Shown: positions 10,274-21,300, counted from the first letter of the stretch. The stretch: 32,500 nt of DNA from Prorocentrum cordatum (GCA_963575745.1 CAUYUJ010011237.1:86577-119076); one strand, 5' to 3'. The notes: generated by a model from the sequence alone, not told the origin. Made by a program: numbers and translations.

Positions 10274-10731
10274 TCAGCGCTCGCGGTGCCCCGTTGCCCT
10301 GCCGCGCCAGCTCTCGCGCTCGCGTCTTTGTCTGCGTTGCTGCTCGCGAAAATCCTATGCGATTTCCCCCGTGCTCACACTGCGCGGCATCTCTTCCACC
10401 TCGGAAAACGCCTCCGTCGAAGACGTCGCCGCCGCCACCTACTCGGCCGCCTCGGCGTCGACCGCGCAGCCCATGGAGACCGCGGCCCCATCGAGGCCCG
10501 GGCCCCGCAGCCGCGGCATCGAACTGTTCCACTGGGGCCTCGGTCCAAGAGGCCCCCTCTCGCTCCTCATCGTCTTCCTCCGCGCCACCCCCCCCCATCG
10601 CCCCCCGCCCCCCTCGCCGCGGCCAGCCTCCTGTCCGAGCACTTCGTCGCCCGGCCACTGCGACGCAACATCTGCGGCGGCGCGTTTCTCGCGCTCCTGC
10701 ATCAGCCGCGGCGCGTCGCCGCATGACAAGC

Positions 10732-11373
10732 TCAATCATTCCCCCTGCCTGAGCCCCCCCAAAACACCCCCGCAACTGCGGCGCGCACTTTCGCTCGCGG
10801 GCCCCCTGATTCCCGAGACTGCGCCGCCTCTCGACAAACCCCCAAATCGCCTGACTTGCTGAAGGGCGCTCGAAGCCCCACTTTGAACAAACCCCCCGCG
10901 GCGCGACGGCGCAACTGCACCGTGCCCAGCACTGACGCCGCCAAGTCGACGCAGTCGGAACGCCGCTGGCGCGGCGCGCGCTTCCCCGACGCCATCTGCT
11001 GCATCATCATTTTGGCAGCGAGGGAAATGCGCCGACGTTTCGCGCGCCGGCCCAAGTCCTCGCCCACAGGCTGCGCCACTGCGGTTGCCCCCCCCGCCGC
11101 GAACTATCACCGCGTAGCCGCGCTGCCAAGAGAATCTCCGCACAGCGGTTGCTCCTCTGCTCTACGCGGGCCGCGGTCGTCGGCCACGAGGATGCGCCAC
11201 TTTTCCAGCGACTGCAGGTCGGCGGCCCGAGCCCGCAAGCGCCGCTGCAAGAACGAGACAACGTCGTCTGCGCGGCGGAGCCCCCGCTCGGACGCCGCCG
11301 CGCTCGCCCGAGGCGGATGGCCGCAACTGCAGGCGCGCGCGGCCAACTGCTCAACGATGGCAGCCCCCCCCAC
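10732..11373 (-). pseudogene. Coding-like stretch interrupted by adjacent TGA-TAG
   Basis: A single frame reads from 11373 to 10732 with two adjacent stops at 11104-11109. The first part contains AAIVEQLAARACSCG, RRADDVVSFLQRRLRARAAD and LQSLEKWRILVADD. The second contains QPVGEDLGRRAKRRRISLAA, KMMMQQMASGKRA and LFKVGLRAPFSKSGDLGV. Both look like genuine protein, basic and helical. They could be two exons around a short intron or a pseudogene with nonsense changes. The family is not recognised. Confidence 0.33.
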
Positions 11374-11663
11374 CCCCTTTGAACATCAGCTCGGCAGGCG
11401 GAGGTCCGCAACTGCGGATGCCCCCCACGTCGCTCCGCGCCGCCAGGTCGGCGGCCCACCGAGCCCCGCCGCCGCCGCGCGCCTACGCGAGCGGGGCAAC
11501 GCCACCCACCGCAGCCAAGGCCGGCTTCGAGGCCGACGAGGACTCGTCACGGCGAAAGGGCGACTGGCACGAGTTCAGGACGCGCGGGTCGCGCCCCAGA
11601 AGCTTCACCGCAGCTGCGCGGACCCTGGCCACGTTCAAGATCACTGTCGAAACGTGATTGGGG

Positions 11664-13316
11664 CTACCATTTTGGCACCTTGCGCTTGCGGTTCGGCCCC
11701 CTCGTGCCCAGGCCGTAAGATCGCCGCCACTTCACCCGCCACCGAGGTCCCAACTGCGGCCTCTCAGGTTTGCCCCCCCGCTTCATGGTCTCCACGCAAG
11801 AGTCCGCGACGAGTTGTTTCGCCTTGCTAGACAGCCGCGATAGAGAGGCCTCTCGTTTACGCGCGCGGCTCGATTCGCCACCGCGCCCCAGTCCGCGGAC
11901 TACCTCGCATGGGGCCACCACTCGCACAGAGCGGCCTCCAGACATGGGGCCAGGTTCGGGCGCCCATGCATGCCCCGCACGCGGGTTTGGCCATGGGCGC
12001 CCGCCGTGGCCCCTCCGCCCCATCTGCGCCAGCTGAAGAAACACCTGGAGACGGACTTCCTCCATTAGCGGGGGCCCATCTGCTTCGGCCACGCGAACCG
12101 GTCGAACAAGACAAAAAAAAAAAAAAAAAAAAAAATGTCGCGGCAGAGGGCCAGGGCCCATCCGACCGCAACTGCGGGCGCGCGCGTCCAGCACTGCGCG
12201 CGCCAGCCCCGGGTCTCTGAGCACGCGCGGGCACAGGCGCCGCTTCGCTTCCGCGGCCGCGGGCATAGGGCGCGCGCGGGCCAGCGCGCGCGTTCGGATC
12301 TGCTACTGCCGCAACGCCTCTGGCATTGTTTCAGCCATGGCAAGCAGTATACCGCGGTCTTTCACGCCCGTCCGCCACTGCAAGGCCGCCATGAAATCGG
12401 CGCTCGGCGCGCTCGGCCCCCCCGGCGCCTCTGCTGGCTCGCCCTCGACTTGACCTTGTCCAGGACGACGGGTTCGGGAGAGCCGCTGCCCCCGCAAACG
12501 CGGGGCGCCAGCGCCGCCCCCAAACGGAACTCCCGCGTGACAACGAGCAAGTTGCGCAACGACGGCTCGTCCCAGCGGCGCACCCTCTCGGATCCTTTTG
12601 CGCGACTCGGCATCTCGCGGCTTCTGCAACATCATCGCCATCAGGTCAACGCCGCAGTCTCCATCTCAAACAGCCCCTACGATCCAGCGGCCTCATGGCC
12701 CATCGAACTTGCGCAACGGGTCGGCCCCGTCAGAGCACGCGTCATCCACCCCAACTGCGGCCACCCAGCGCCGCGCCTCACGGAGAGGCGTCTCGGGAGT
12801 TACGGGCTTGAGATCACGCGCTGCCCACTCCATGGGCAGACCGCCATCGCCATCGAGCGCGCGAGCCACGCCGTCGACGGCGCATGGCTGAATGCTTTTC
12901 CCCGTTGCCCACGGCACGCAGAAGTCAAGGAGTCAAGGAGGCCCCTGACGCTCGAGCCGCAAGGCAAACAGCATGAAAGCTGAGCGCCCAACGCAGGAAC
13001 CCTCGGTCATTTTCTCGATGCGCCGTCGCCGCCGCTGCGGCCCGGATTTCTGGCGCGTCTTCCAAGGGCACACCAGGGGTTGGGCCGCGACTCGCGGCCG
13101 CAAGGCGTCGGCAGCAGACGCCGCAACTGACGCTGCTGCCTTTGAGTCTGGGCACGGGAAGAAAGCGATGCGCGTCTTACACCAGTTCTCCAGCAGCGGG
13201 CGCGCCGGTGGCACGCGCGCTGCAAGTGGCGTGGCATCGTCACCTTCCACTCCTCGAGGTGCTCCAACCGCAACTGCGGTCTCGCGCTTAGGAAGCGTTT
13301 CTGGCGCTGCGTGCAC
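11664..13316 (-). pseudogene. Long coding-like frame broken by four stops
   Basis: One reading frame is open over about 550 codons except for stops at 12933, 12693, 12666 and 12303, before its terminal stop at 11664. Natural-looking blocks include PLLENWCKTRIAFFPCPDSK, GSCVGRSAFMLFALRLERQ, LPMEWAARDLKPVTPETPL, MAMMLQKPRDAESRKRIREG, ALQWRTGVKDRGILLAMAE and AKQLVADSCVETMKRGGKP. The C-terminus, GPNRKRKVPKW, resembles a basic nuclear-localisation signal. A 23-T run on this strand (12113-12135 on the plus strand) interrupts it as poly-Phe and is probably an insertion. An 8-bp tandem duplication (GTCAAGGA) sits near the 12933 stop. Function is unknown; a decayed gene or retroelement is the simplest reading. 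Confidence 0.33.
12113..12135 (+). repeat. A23 homopolymer
   Basis: Twenty-three consecutive A in otherwise GC-rich DNA. It could be a retroposed poly(A) remnant or, read on the minus strand, a polypyrimidine tract. Confidence 0.9.
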
Positions 13317-13545
13317 TTGTGCTGGAGGAGTTGTCGGGACAGCTGCCGCGGGCGCTTCTGGCGCAGGGTCTGCTGTCGCTGTCCGTGCTGCGGGCGACTA
13401 TTGTGCAGGAGCTGCGGGAACGGCTGGTGCTACGGGCGCTTCTTGTGCAGGAGCGGCGGGTGCTTCTACTGCACGAACTGCGGGAACTGCCGGTGCTGCG
13501 GCGTCGGCTGGAGCTGTCGCCGGCGCCGCGGGGACCGCAACTGCG
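13311..13545. repeat. Degenerate GC-rich minisatellite
   Basis: Short degenerate repeats of a GTGCTG/GCGCTTCTG type. On the minus strand they read as Ala/Pro/Val repeats (PAAPAQEAPVAPAVPAAPAQ), like a flexible linker. On the plus strand they read as Leu/Arg-rich or Gly/Ala-rich. The minus reading follows a coding-like block (KKTKYGTAGFENILSRRSGE) in the same frame. Confidence 0.5.
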
Positions 13546-14335
13546 GGCAATGGCGGCGCGCCCCGTCGCCATGCAAACGGCCGCAAGTGACGCGCAGGCT
13601 GCTCTACAGAGCCACACTGCGACGAACCCCACTTCGCGTGGCACGGAAAGGCCACGCCCGCGCGCATCTCTATCTTTTTGGAACAGGTTTCGCCGCTTCT
13701 GCGGCTCAAGATATTCTCGAACCCTGCGGTCCCATACTTCGTTTTCTTCGGAGGGGCGCCGCTGTCGCAACGGGCGCTCCGTACCCCTCGCCGTGCCACG
13801 GCCCCCCCCACGGGGACATCCACGGGCGCTCGCGGGGCGAAGGGTTCGGGCCAGAACCGCGGCCGCGGGCCACAGAGATAAGAGGAGGGAGGGGGAGGGA
13901 GGAGCAACTGCAGATTCAGATCAACGAATGCATCGAAAACGAATTTATGCTTTTGTTAGACAGCACCCGCGCGGAAGCCCCGATCATCGCGCGCACAGGG
14001 TCCCGATGCTTCTCTAAGTTGGCGCACTAAGGCGCGTGCCCGTGGATCACGCGGGACGCAAACACGGTGGCGACGCTCGGCCTCCGCCTGCCTCCACACA
14101 CCGCCTCGCGCTCCGCGCTCACACGAGCCCCCAGCCAACCCGCAACTGCGGACACTCGTGAATTAGCCTCGCCGCCCCTGCGGCCCCCGCGGTTTCGGGC
14201 CTCAGTCGAACAGACTGGGGACTTGGAGCTCGAGGCCGTCCCGAGCCGCCTGCTGCCGCTGCTGCGGCGCGATGGCCTCCCTCTCGTGGTCGTAGAGTTT
14301 CAGTGGCCGCCCCGACTGCCACTTCTTTTAAGTAT

Positions 14336-14410
14336 TATTACTCTTCTTATTATGATTATTATCTTTCGTCTTCTTATTATTCGTATTATTCTTATTACTA
14401 TTATTATACT
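14336..14410. repeat. ATT/CTT-rich microsatellite
   Basis: An imperfect TTATTA/TTCTTA run marks an abrupt change from GC-rich to AT-rich DNA. Confidence 0.8.
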
Positions 14411-14534
14411 TATTCCCTACCTAGGCTCCTAGAAGGGTTCTTACTCTCTGGGCTTAAAAGGGCCAGGCAATGGGGCTCGCCCCGGGCGGTTCCCCCAGCA
14501 TCCGCCCCGCGGTTCCCCCAGTTACGTCCCCTTA

Positions 14535-15080
14535 GCATAGCGTTGCGTATCTCATCTTAGCTTAGCTTACCTCATCTTAGCTTAGTTTAGCCATCTTAGT
14601 TCAAGTTTATCTTAGCTTAGCTGATCTCCATCTTAGATTCGCTGAGCTTTAGCATAGTAGAGCACAGCATAGCATAGCATAGCGTAGCATAGCATAGCGC
14701 AGCATAGCATTTGCATGGGTGTAATTCCCTACCTAGACTCTGTCTAGAAGGTTAGCTTAGTTTAGTTTAGCTTAGCTTAGTTTAGCATGGCGCCGCGCTG
14801 CATTAGCATAGCATAGCATAGCATAACGTAGCCAAGCATAGCATAGAATAGCATATCATAGCGCTGCCTAGCACAGCATAGCATATCATATCATACCACA
14901 TCATAGTATAGCATAGCACATCATAGCATAGCATCGCATAGCACAGCGCAGCTTAGCATAGCACAGCATGACATGGCATAGCTTAACATAGCATAGCGCA
15001 GCATAGTATAGCATGGCATATCATAGCATAACGCAGCATAGCGTGGCATTGCATAGCATAGCATATCATAGCAACTAATG
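14535..15080. repeat. TTAGC/TAGCA pentanucleotide satellite
   Basis: CTTAGCTTAG-type pentamers to about 14790 grade into GCATAGCATA-type pentamers to about 15080. Copies of CCCTACCTAG lie at 14415 and 14727, with an inverted copy ending at 15113. The array at 14752-15080 is therefore bounded by inverted ends. There is no gene. Confidence 0.9.
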
Positions 15081-15425
15081 CTGCTTTTCTAGGGCTCCAA
15101 CTTCTAGGTAGGGTCGCACTGGGGTAATGAGCACGCGTCTTCTTATTAGTAATGTTAGTATTGTGTTCGTAAGTTGTTTCACCTCCTTCTCGGTACTCTT
15201 GCCCTCGTTGGCACACTCTCGCGTTATGGTCGCGACCGAAGCGCCCTTGAAGTCCCCAGACGACGGCGAAGTCATTGCCGCTTCCCTGCGCCTGCGCCGC
15301 GGTGGGGGCCGAGGGGCTCCCCGCGGCGCGCCTGCGGGGTTACAGGGTCAGGCGCCGTTGTCCAGCCCCTGTCCACGACTGCGGTTTCGTCTCTGTCGCC
15401 GTCGTCGATGTCGTCTTTGATTGCT

Positions 15426-15575
15426 GGGCCTGTTTTCCACCACCACCACCCAGAAGTTGGAGGGGGGAGGGGGTCCTCCTCCTCCTCCTCCTCCTCCTCC
15501 TCCTCGTCTTCCTCCTCCTCATCTTCCACCTCCTTCCCCCTCCAACTTATGGTGGTGGTGGTGGAAAACAGGCCC
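15426..15575. repeat. ~40-bp-arm inverted repeat with (CCT)n loop
   Basis: The left arm 15426-15466 (starts GGGCCTGTTTTCCACCACCA) and right arm 15536-15575 (ends TGGTGGAAAACAGGCCC) are complementary apart from about three positions. The 69-bp loop is mostly CCT triplets. It could fold into a strong hairpin in DNA or RNA. Confidence 0.9.
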
Positions 15576-15593
15576 ATCATTTGATCATGTCGA

Positions 15594-16000
15594 TCAACCA
15601 CCCAAGGTCTGCAGCGCCCAACCACAGCGCCCGCCGCCTGAAGCTGGCAGTCCGCACGCGTCGGACTTCGGAAGTTCCATGTCGCGTGGGATCTTCAAGC
15701 GGTTCTTGGCGGGCATTGGTACGGAGGGCACAGTGGGCACCGCCCTCTCTCGCCAGTCATCGACTTGCGCGCTCCCGATTTCTGTTTCTTGGCGTCGGGC
15801 GGGGTCGCGCCCTGTTTGGCGTCCACCAGGGCCGACATGGGTCATCCGCCTCGTCCACGTCGTCACCGTCGCTCTCCTCGTCCACAACTGCGGCCCCGCT
15901 CTGTTTCGCGAGCGCTTGCTTCACCCCGGCTCACGCCTGGGGCGCCTTCAATGCCCCTGCTATCGGCTTACCTTTCGAGCACACCTTGAGCAACCAATGT
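15594..16000 (-). pseudogene. Coding-like minus-strand fragments in several frames
   Basis: Successive coding-like pieces are AGVKQALAKQSGAAVVDEES plus DGDDVDEADD (about 15930-15850), MSALVDAKQGATPPDAKKQK (about 15843-15780) and VPMPAKNRLKIPRDMELPKS (about 15720-15660). They fall in different frames and one-base shifts would join them. The AVV in the first piece comes from a near copy of the dispersed 12-mer. Not recognised; possibly the 5' part of the same broken gene region as 7.5-14.3 kb. Confidence 0.25.
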
Positions 16001-16071
16001 GTCTACATGTTCACGCGCACGAGCGTGACCTGTTCGAGGGGTCCTGTTTGATATACCTGGACATCTCTGTA

Positions 16072-16146
16072 GGGATCTGGGCGCCTCGCCTCCCCCGTCT
16101 CCGACGCGAGGGGATATGGGCGCCTCGCCTCCCCCTTCTCAGACGA
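16072..16146. repeat. ~38-bp tandem duplication
   Basis: Two adjacent copies sharing TGGGCGCCTCGCCTCCCCC, followed by TCTC and GACG, with a few differences. Confidence 0.8.
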
Positions 16147-16159
16147 AGCCAAGACGAGG

Positions 16160-16575
16160 ATGACAGCGGGTGGAGATGAATCGGGCATCTCTGGGATTCG
16201 GCGGCTCTGGAGCATGCATCGAGCGCCGCAGCCTTCTCAGAGCCCCCTGGAACGTTCTTCGGGCCCCCCGAAACTCTGGAACGAATTTCTGCTCGTCCTC
16301 TCGGGGGCGACGATGGGGGCGAATAGCCCAGAGGAGAGCTGTACTCGCATTCGCGGGGGACCCTCACCGAAGACATGGACCCTCGGCGCCCCTGGATGCA
16401 CGCATTGCTCCCCCTTGGGCTATACAATTACTCAATATGAATACTACTCTCCCTCTTCCCCTGATGACGGTTTGATAATATGAGCCCCCCCCGCGCACTG
16501 TTTTTTTACACACAAGATTCCCCGGAGTTGGGTTTTCGCCTGCATTTGTTTCCAAAATGCTGCTCTCGCTGAGGC
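16160..16575. other. No gene recognised
   Basis: Mixed-composition DNA with no convincing frame on either strand and no repeat that I can define. Confidence 0.4.
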
Positions 16576-16748
16576 GCCGGCCTCATTTCCGGGCCCCGCT
16601 CGTTCCGAATCGTGCTCCCGCTGCAGCGCTGGCCTCATTTCCGTGCTTCCGCTCGTTCCGAATCGTGCTCCCGCTGCAGCGCTGGCCTCATTTCCGCGCT
16701 TCCGCTCGTTCCGACTCGTGCTCCCGCTGCAGCGCTGGCGTCATTCCC
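16576..16748. repeat. 53-bp tandem repeat, about 3.3 copies
   Basis: The unit contains TGGCCTCATTTCC, CGCTCGTTCCGAATCGTGCT and CCCGCTGCAGCGC. Copies start near 16576, 16629 and 16682, with a partial copy from 16735. Confidence 0.9.
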
Positions 16749-16749
16749 C

Positions 16750-16850
16750 GTGCCATGCCACGGCATGCAATGCAATGCTAGGTTGATACTACGCTTTGCG
16801 GTGCTCTTCTACGCCATGCCATGCCGTGCTCTACAATGCATCGCGTACCC
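16750..16850. repeat. CATGC-type pentanucleotide patch
   Basis: Irregular ATGCC/ATGCA pentamers (CCATGCCACGGCATGCAATG and similar). Confidence 0.6.
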
Positions 16851-17006
16851 TTTCGGGATCATTGCCCTGCTCGACATCCGACTGTGCGAGTAGAGAGGGG
16901 ATCTACGCCATGGTAAGGGATGGGAGGGAGGGGTAGGATGTCAGATATGACGCGAGCGCACCTAACTTGTCGCTCCCCCCTCGTCGCCTCCCATCCTAAC
17001 CCCGTC

Positions 17007-17092
17007 GGACCTCCTCCTCCTCCTCCTCCTCCTCCTCCTCCTCCTCCTCCTCCTCCTCCTCCTCCTCCTCCTCCTCCTCCTCCTCCTCCTCC
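17007..17092. repeat. (CCT)n microsatellite
   Basis: About 28 uninterrupted CCT triplets. Confidence 0.97.
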
Positions 17093-17229
17093 CGGCCAGC
17101 GGCGCCGCCCGCCAGCTGGGAGGGCGCGGCCATGTGGCTGGACGACATGGAGAAGGCGGCGACGCCTGCGCGCACCGCCGCCGGCTGGGGCCCGGGGCGC
17201 GGGAGGAACGCAGCACCTCCTCTGGGCCG

Positions 17230-17625
17230 GGGGGGGGGGGAGGGGAGGAAGGGAGGGAGGGAAGGAGGGAAGAGGGAATGGTGGAAGGAGGGAATAGGAG
17301 AGAGAGCGAGAGAGAGAGGGAGGGGAGGGAGGGAGGGACGAAGGGAGGGAGGGACAGAGGGAGGGGAGGGGAGGGGAGGGAGAGAGGAGAAGAAGGACGC
17401 GTCACGCCTCGCGCAGAGTCGGTTGGACACACCTCTAGGAGGCGCAGGGCGCCTCCTGTCACACCCCTCGGCGGACAGGAGGTTGGGAGGAGGGGAGCAC
17501 ATCTTTCTGTAAGGAGCGGGGGGGGATTAGGAGGAGAGGAAGGACAGAGAGGAGACGGAGGAAGAGGAGAAGGAGGACAGAGAGGGGGAAGGATGGGACG
17601 GAGGAGGAGGAGGAGGACCAGTGCA
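17230..17625. repeat. Purine-rich GGGA/GGA tract
   Basis: Degenerate GGGAGGGA and GGAGGA repeats with G runs up to nine or ten. A mixed segment lies at about 17400-17510. It ends in a GGA tract that precedes the second compound-repeat copy. No gene is seen. Confidence 0.85.
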
Positions 17626-17627
17626 CA

Positions 17628-18215
17628 CCCAAGACTCATCAACGGTGTTGGAATGAACCCTCTCTCCAAGCTCACCCGTCATAGACCCCCACAAGTACTC
17701 ATGTCCACTGAGGGAAGTGCCCCGGGGGGAGACAACCGTTTGAATATCCTGAAGCGTGCAAGAACACCAGTCTCGGGAATTCAACGCCACGAATCAACCT
17801 GACTTTTGCGTCTTGACGATCCTCAACCGCACCAGAACACCATTCCTGGGACGTCAGCACCGCGAAACAACGTAACTGTTGCGCCCTGACAATCCTGAAT
17901 CATTCAGAAGCCCCGCTTCTCTAGGACGCTAACCATAGGAAACCGTGCAACTCTTGCAAGTGTTTGTAGCGAATGTGCGCGGCGGGCGCTCAGGCGAGAA
18001 CCACATTTTGAAAACCACCCGCCCTCAATGTGTGAAGCTCTTGCAGTTCTTTTAAAATAATATGCGCGGCGCTGAAGCGAGAGCCACATTTTGAAAAAGA
18101 ACCACCCTCACCACGCAAAACTCAACAACACGAATGCTCACGGCGGCAAGGCGAGATCCACATGTTGAAACCACCCGCCCTCAATCCGTGAAAGTCTTCA
18201 ATTGTTTTCCCCAAC
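17628..18215. repeat. Dispersed compound repeat, copy 2
   Basis: Same order as at 4.35-5.45 kb: GGA tract, then a ~250-bp body, then degenerate ~84-bp repeats (blocks such as GCGGCGCT..GCGAGAGCCACATTTTGAAAA), here only about 3 units. Divergence from copy 1 is considerable. Confidence 0.8.
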
Positions 18216-18349
18216 AGCTTGCTGAACGGAGTCCTGTGGTGGTAGAAGCTAACTCCAGCCGAGGGGAAGTTCAGCAGAGACATCCTCAAGGTAGCCTGAC
18301 GACGGACCCAACCATATACAGTTGTGAGTGCCGTCGTTGTGAATGTCGT

Positions 18350-21300
18350 CTTCGGTGGATCTTCTTATGGGGCCTCGAAGCGAGTGAAGGGTGTGCCAGG
18401 ATGTGGCGGGGCCGCCATGCGGGGGCTGGCACTGGGGTTTTCGAGCATCGCGAGGGAAATGAAATGAAGGAGGGGGGCCAGCAGCAGGGACCACTGGGAC
18501 CTTTGGGGGAGCACCGCATGGGGCCACGAAACGTGTGAGAAGTTCGCCGAAATGGGAGGTGGAGTCGCATGCGGGCGCTGCCACTGGGGCCTTCGGTGAA
18601 GCTCTCTATGGGGCCACGGAACGTGCGAGGCATCGCCAAAATGGATGGTGGAACTGCATGCGGGCGCTGCCACTGGGGCCTTCGGTGGAGCTCCCTCTGG
18701 GGCCACGAAGCTTGTAAGCGGTGCACCGAGATGGCGGGTGGAACTGCATGCGGGCGCTGCCCCTGGGGCCTTCGGTGGAGCTCATTATGGGGCCACGAAA
18801 CGTGTGAAAGGTTGTGCCGAAATGGATGATGGAACCGTCTGCGGGCGCTGCACCTGGAGCCTTCGGTGAACCTCCCTATGGGGACACGACACGTGTGAGC
18901 GGTGCACCGAAATTGCGGGCACTGCCCATGAGGCCTTCGGTGGAGCTCCCTATGGGGCCACGAAGCGTGTGAGGGGTGCACCGAAGTCGGGGTGGATCTG
19001 CATGCGGGCGCTGCCACTGGGGCCTTCTTCGGTGGAGCTCCCTATGGGACACGAATCTTGTAAGCGGTGCACCGAGATGGCGGGTGGAACTGCAAGCGGG
19101 CGCTGCCACTGGGGCCTTCGGTGGAGCTCCCTCTGGGGTCACGAAGCTTGTAAGCGGTGCACCGGGATGGCGGGTGGAACTGCATGCGGGCGCTGCCACT
19201 GGGGCCTTCGGTGGAGCTCCCTCTGGGGCCACGAAGCTTGTAAGCGGTGCACCGAGATGGCGGGTGGAACTGCATGCGGGCGCTGCCCCTGGGGCCTTCG
19301 GTGGAGCTCATTATGGGGCCACGAAACGTGTGAAAGGTTGTGCCGAAATGGATGATGGAACCGTCTGCGGGCGCTGCACCTGGAGCCTTCGGTGAACCTC
19401 CCTATGGGGACACGACACGTGTGAGCGGTGCACCGAAATTGCGGGCACTGCCCATGAGGCCTTCGGTGGAGCTCCCTATGGGGCCACGAAGCGTGTGAGG
19501 GGTGCACCGAAGTCGGGGTGGATCTGCATGCGGGCGCTGCCACTGGGGCCTTCTTCGGTGGAGCTCCCTATGGGACACGAATCTTGTAAGCGGTGCACCG
19601 AGATGGCGGGTGGAACTGCAAGCGGGCGCTGCCACTGGGGCCTTCGGTGGAGCTCCCTCTGGGGTCACGAAGCTTGTAAGCGGTGCACCGGGATGGCGGG
19701 TGGAACTGCATGCGGGCGCTGCCACTGGGGCCTTCGGTGGAGCTCCCTCTGGGGCCACGAAGCTTGTAAGCGGTGCACCGAGATGGCGGGTGGAACTGCA
19801 TGCGGGCGCTGCCCCTGGGGCCTTCGGTGGAGCTCATTATGGGGCCACGAAACGTGTGAAAGGTTGTGCCGAAATGGATGATGGAACCGTCTGCGGGCGC
19901 TGCACCTGGAGCCTTCGGTGAACCTCCCTATGGGGACACGACACGTGTGAGCGGTGCACCGAAATTGCGGGCACTGCCCATGAGGCCTTCGGTGGAGCTC
20001 CCTATGGGGCCACGAAGCGTGTGAGGGGTGCACCGAAGTCGGGGTGGATCTGCATGCGGGCGCTGCCACTGGGGCCTTCTTCGGTGGAGCTCCCTATGGG
20101 ACACGAATCTTGTAAGCGGTGCACCGAGATGGCGGGTGGAACTGCAAGCGGGCGCTGCCACTGGGGCCTTCGGTGGAGCTCCCTCTGGGGTCACGAAGCT
20201 TGTAAGCGGTGCACCGGGATGGCGGGTGGAACTGCATGCGGGCGCTGCCACTGGGGCCTTCGGTGGAGCTCCCTCTGGGGCCACGAAGCTTGTAAGCGGT
20301 GCACCGAGATGGCGGGTGGAACTGCATGCGGGCGCTGCCCCTGGGGCCTTCGGTGGAGCTCATTATGGGGCCACGAAACGTGTGAAAAGTTGTGCCGAAA
20401 TGGATGAGGGAACCGTCTGCGGGCGCTGCACCTGGAGCCTTCGGTGAACCTCCCTATAGGGACACGACACGTGTGAGCGGTGCACCGAAATTGCGGGCAC
20501 TGCCAATGTGGAGCTCCCTCTGGGGCCACGAAGCGTGTGAGGGGTGCACCGAAGTCGGGGTGGATCTGCATGCGGGCGCTGCCACTGGGGCCTTCGGTGA
20601 AGCTCCTTATGGGGACACGAAACTTGTAAGCGGTGCACCGAAGTGGCGTGTGGAACTGCAAGCGGGCGCTGCCACTGGGGCCTTCCGTGGAGCTCCCTCT
20701 GGGGCCACGAAGCTTGTAAGCGGTGCACCGAGATGGCGGGTGAAACTGCATGCGGGCGCTGCCCCTGGGGCCTTCGGTTGAGCTCTCTATGGGGCCACGA
20801 AACGTGTGAAAGGTTGTGCCGAAATGGATGATGGAACCGTCTGCGGGCGCTGCACCTGGAGCCTTCGGTGAACCTCCCTATGGGGACACGACGCGTGTGA
20901 GCGGTGCACCGAAATTGCGGGCACTGCCCATGAGGCCTTCGGTGGAGCTCCCTATGGGGTCACGAAACTTGTAAGCGGTGCACCGAGATGGCGGGTGGAA
21001 CTGCAAGCGGGCGCTGCCACTGGGGCCTTCCGTGGAGCTCCCTCTGGGGCCACGAAGCTTGTAGGCGAAGCGCCGAGATGGCGGGTGGAACTGCATGCGG
21101 GCGCTGCCCCTGGGGCCTTCGGTGGAGCTCCCTATGGGGCCACGAAGCGTGTGAAACGTTGTGCCGAAATGGATGATGGAACCGTCTGTGGGCGCTGCAC
21201 CTGGAGCCTTCGGTGAACCTCCTATGGGGGCACGACACGTGTGAGCGGTGCACCGAAATTGCGGGCACTGCCAAAGGGGCCTTCGGTGGAAATCTCTATG

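Larger units (their letters stand above)
7541..14151 (+). repeat. Dispersed oriented 12-mer CCGCAACTGCGG
   Basis: Exact copies at 7666, 7950, 8204, 8889, 10120, 10770, 11406, 12166, 13268, 13535 and 14140 (start positions), all in the same orientation. Two perfectly palindromic variants, CCGCAGCTGCGG, lie at 9688 and 9787. Near copies occur at 7541, 7818, 9216, 11321, 11748, 12749 and 13121, plus one beyond this span at 15883. The ends CCGCA and TGCGG are complementary around a two-base centre. I noticed no copy of the reverse orientation on this strand. Confidence 0.9.

Noticed and set aside
11667-11676. CCATTTTGGC, identical to the core of the dinoflagellate spliced-leader sequence
   Set aside because: Only ten bases match; the flanks do not fit the leader on either side. 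It is more likely chance or coding sequence on the minus strand.
7500-14200. Plus-strand open frames of 100-320 codons in the GC-rich block
   Set aside because: Their compositions (Arg/Pro/Ala/Ser) are typical of antisense shadows; the minus strand looks more natural.
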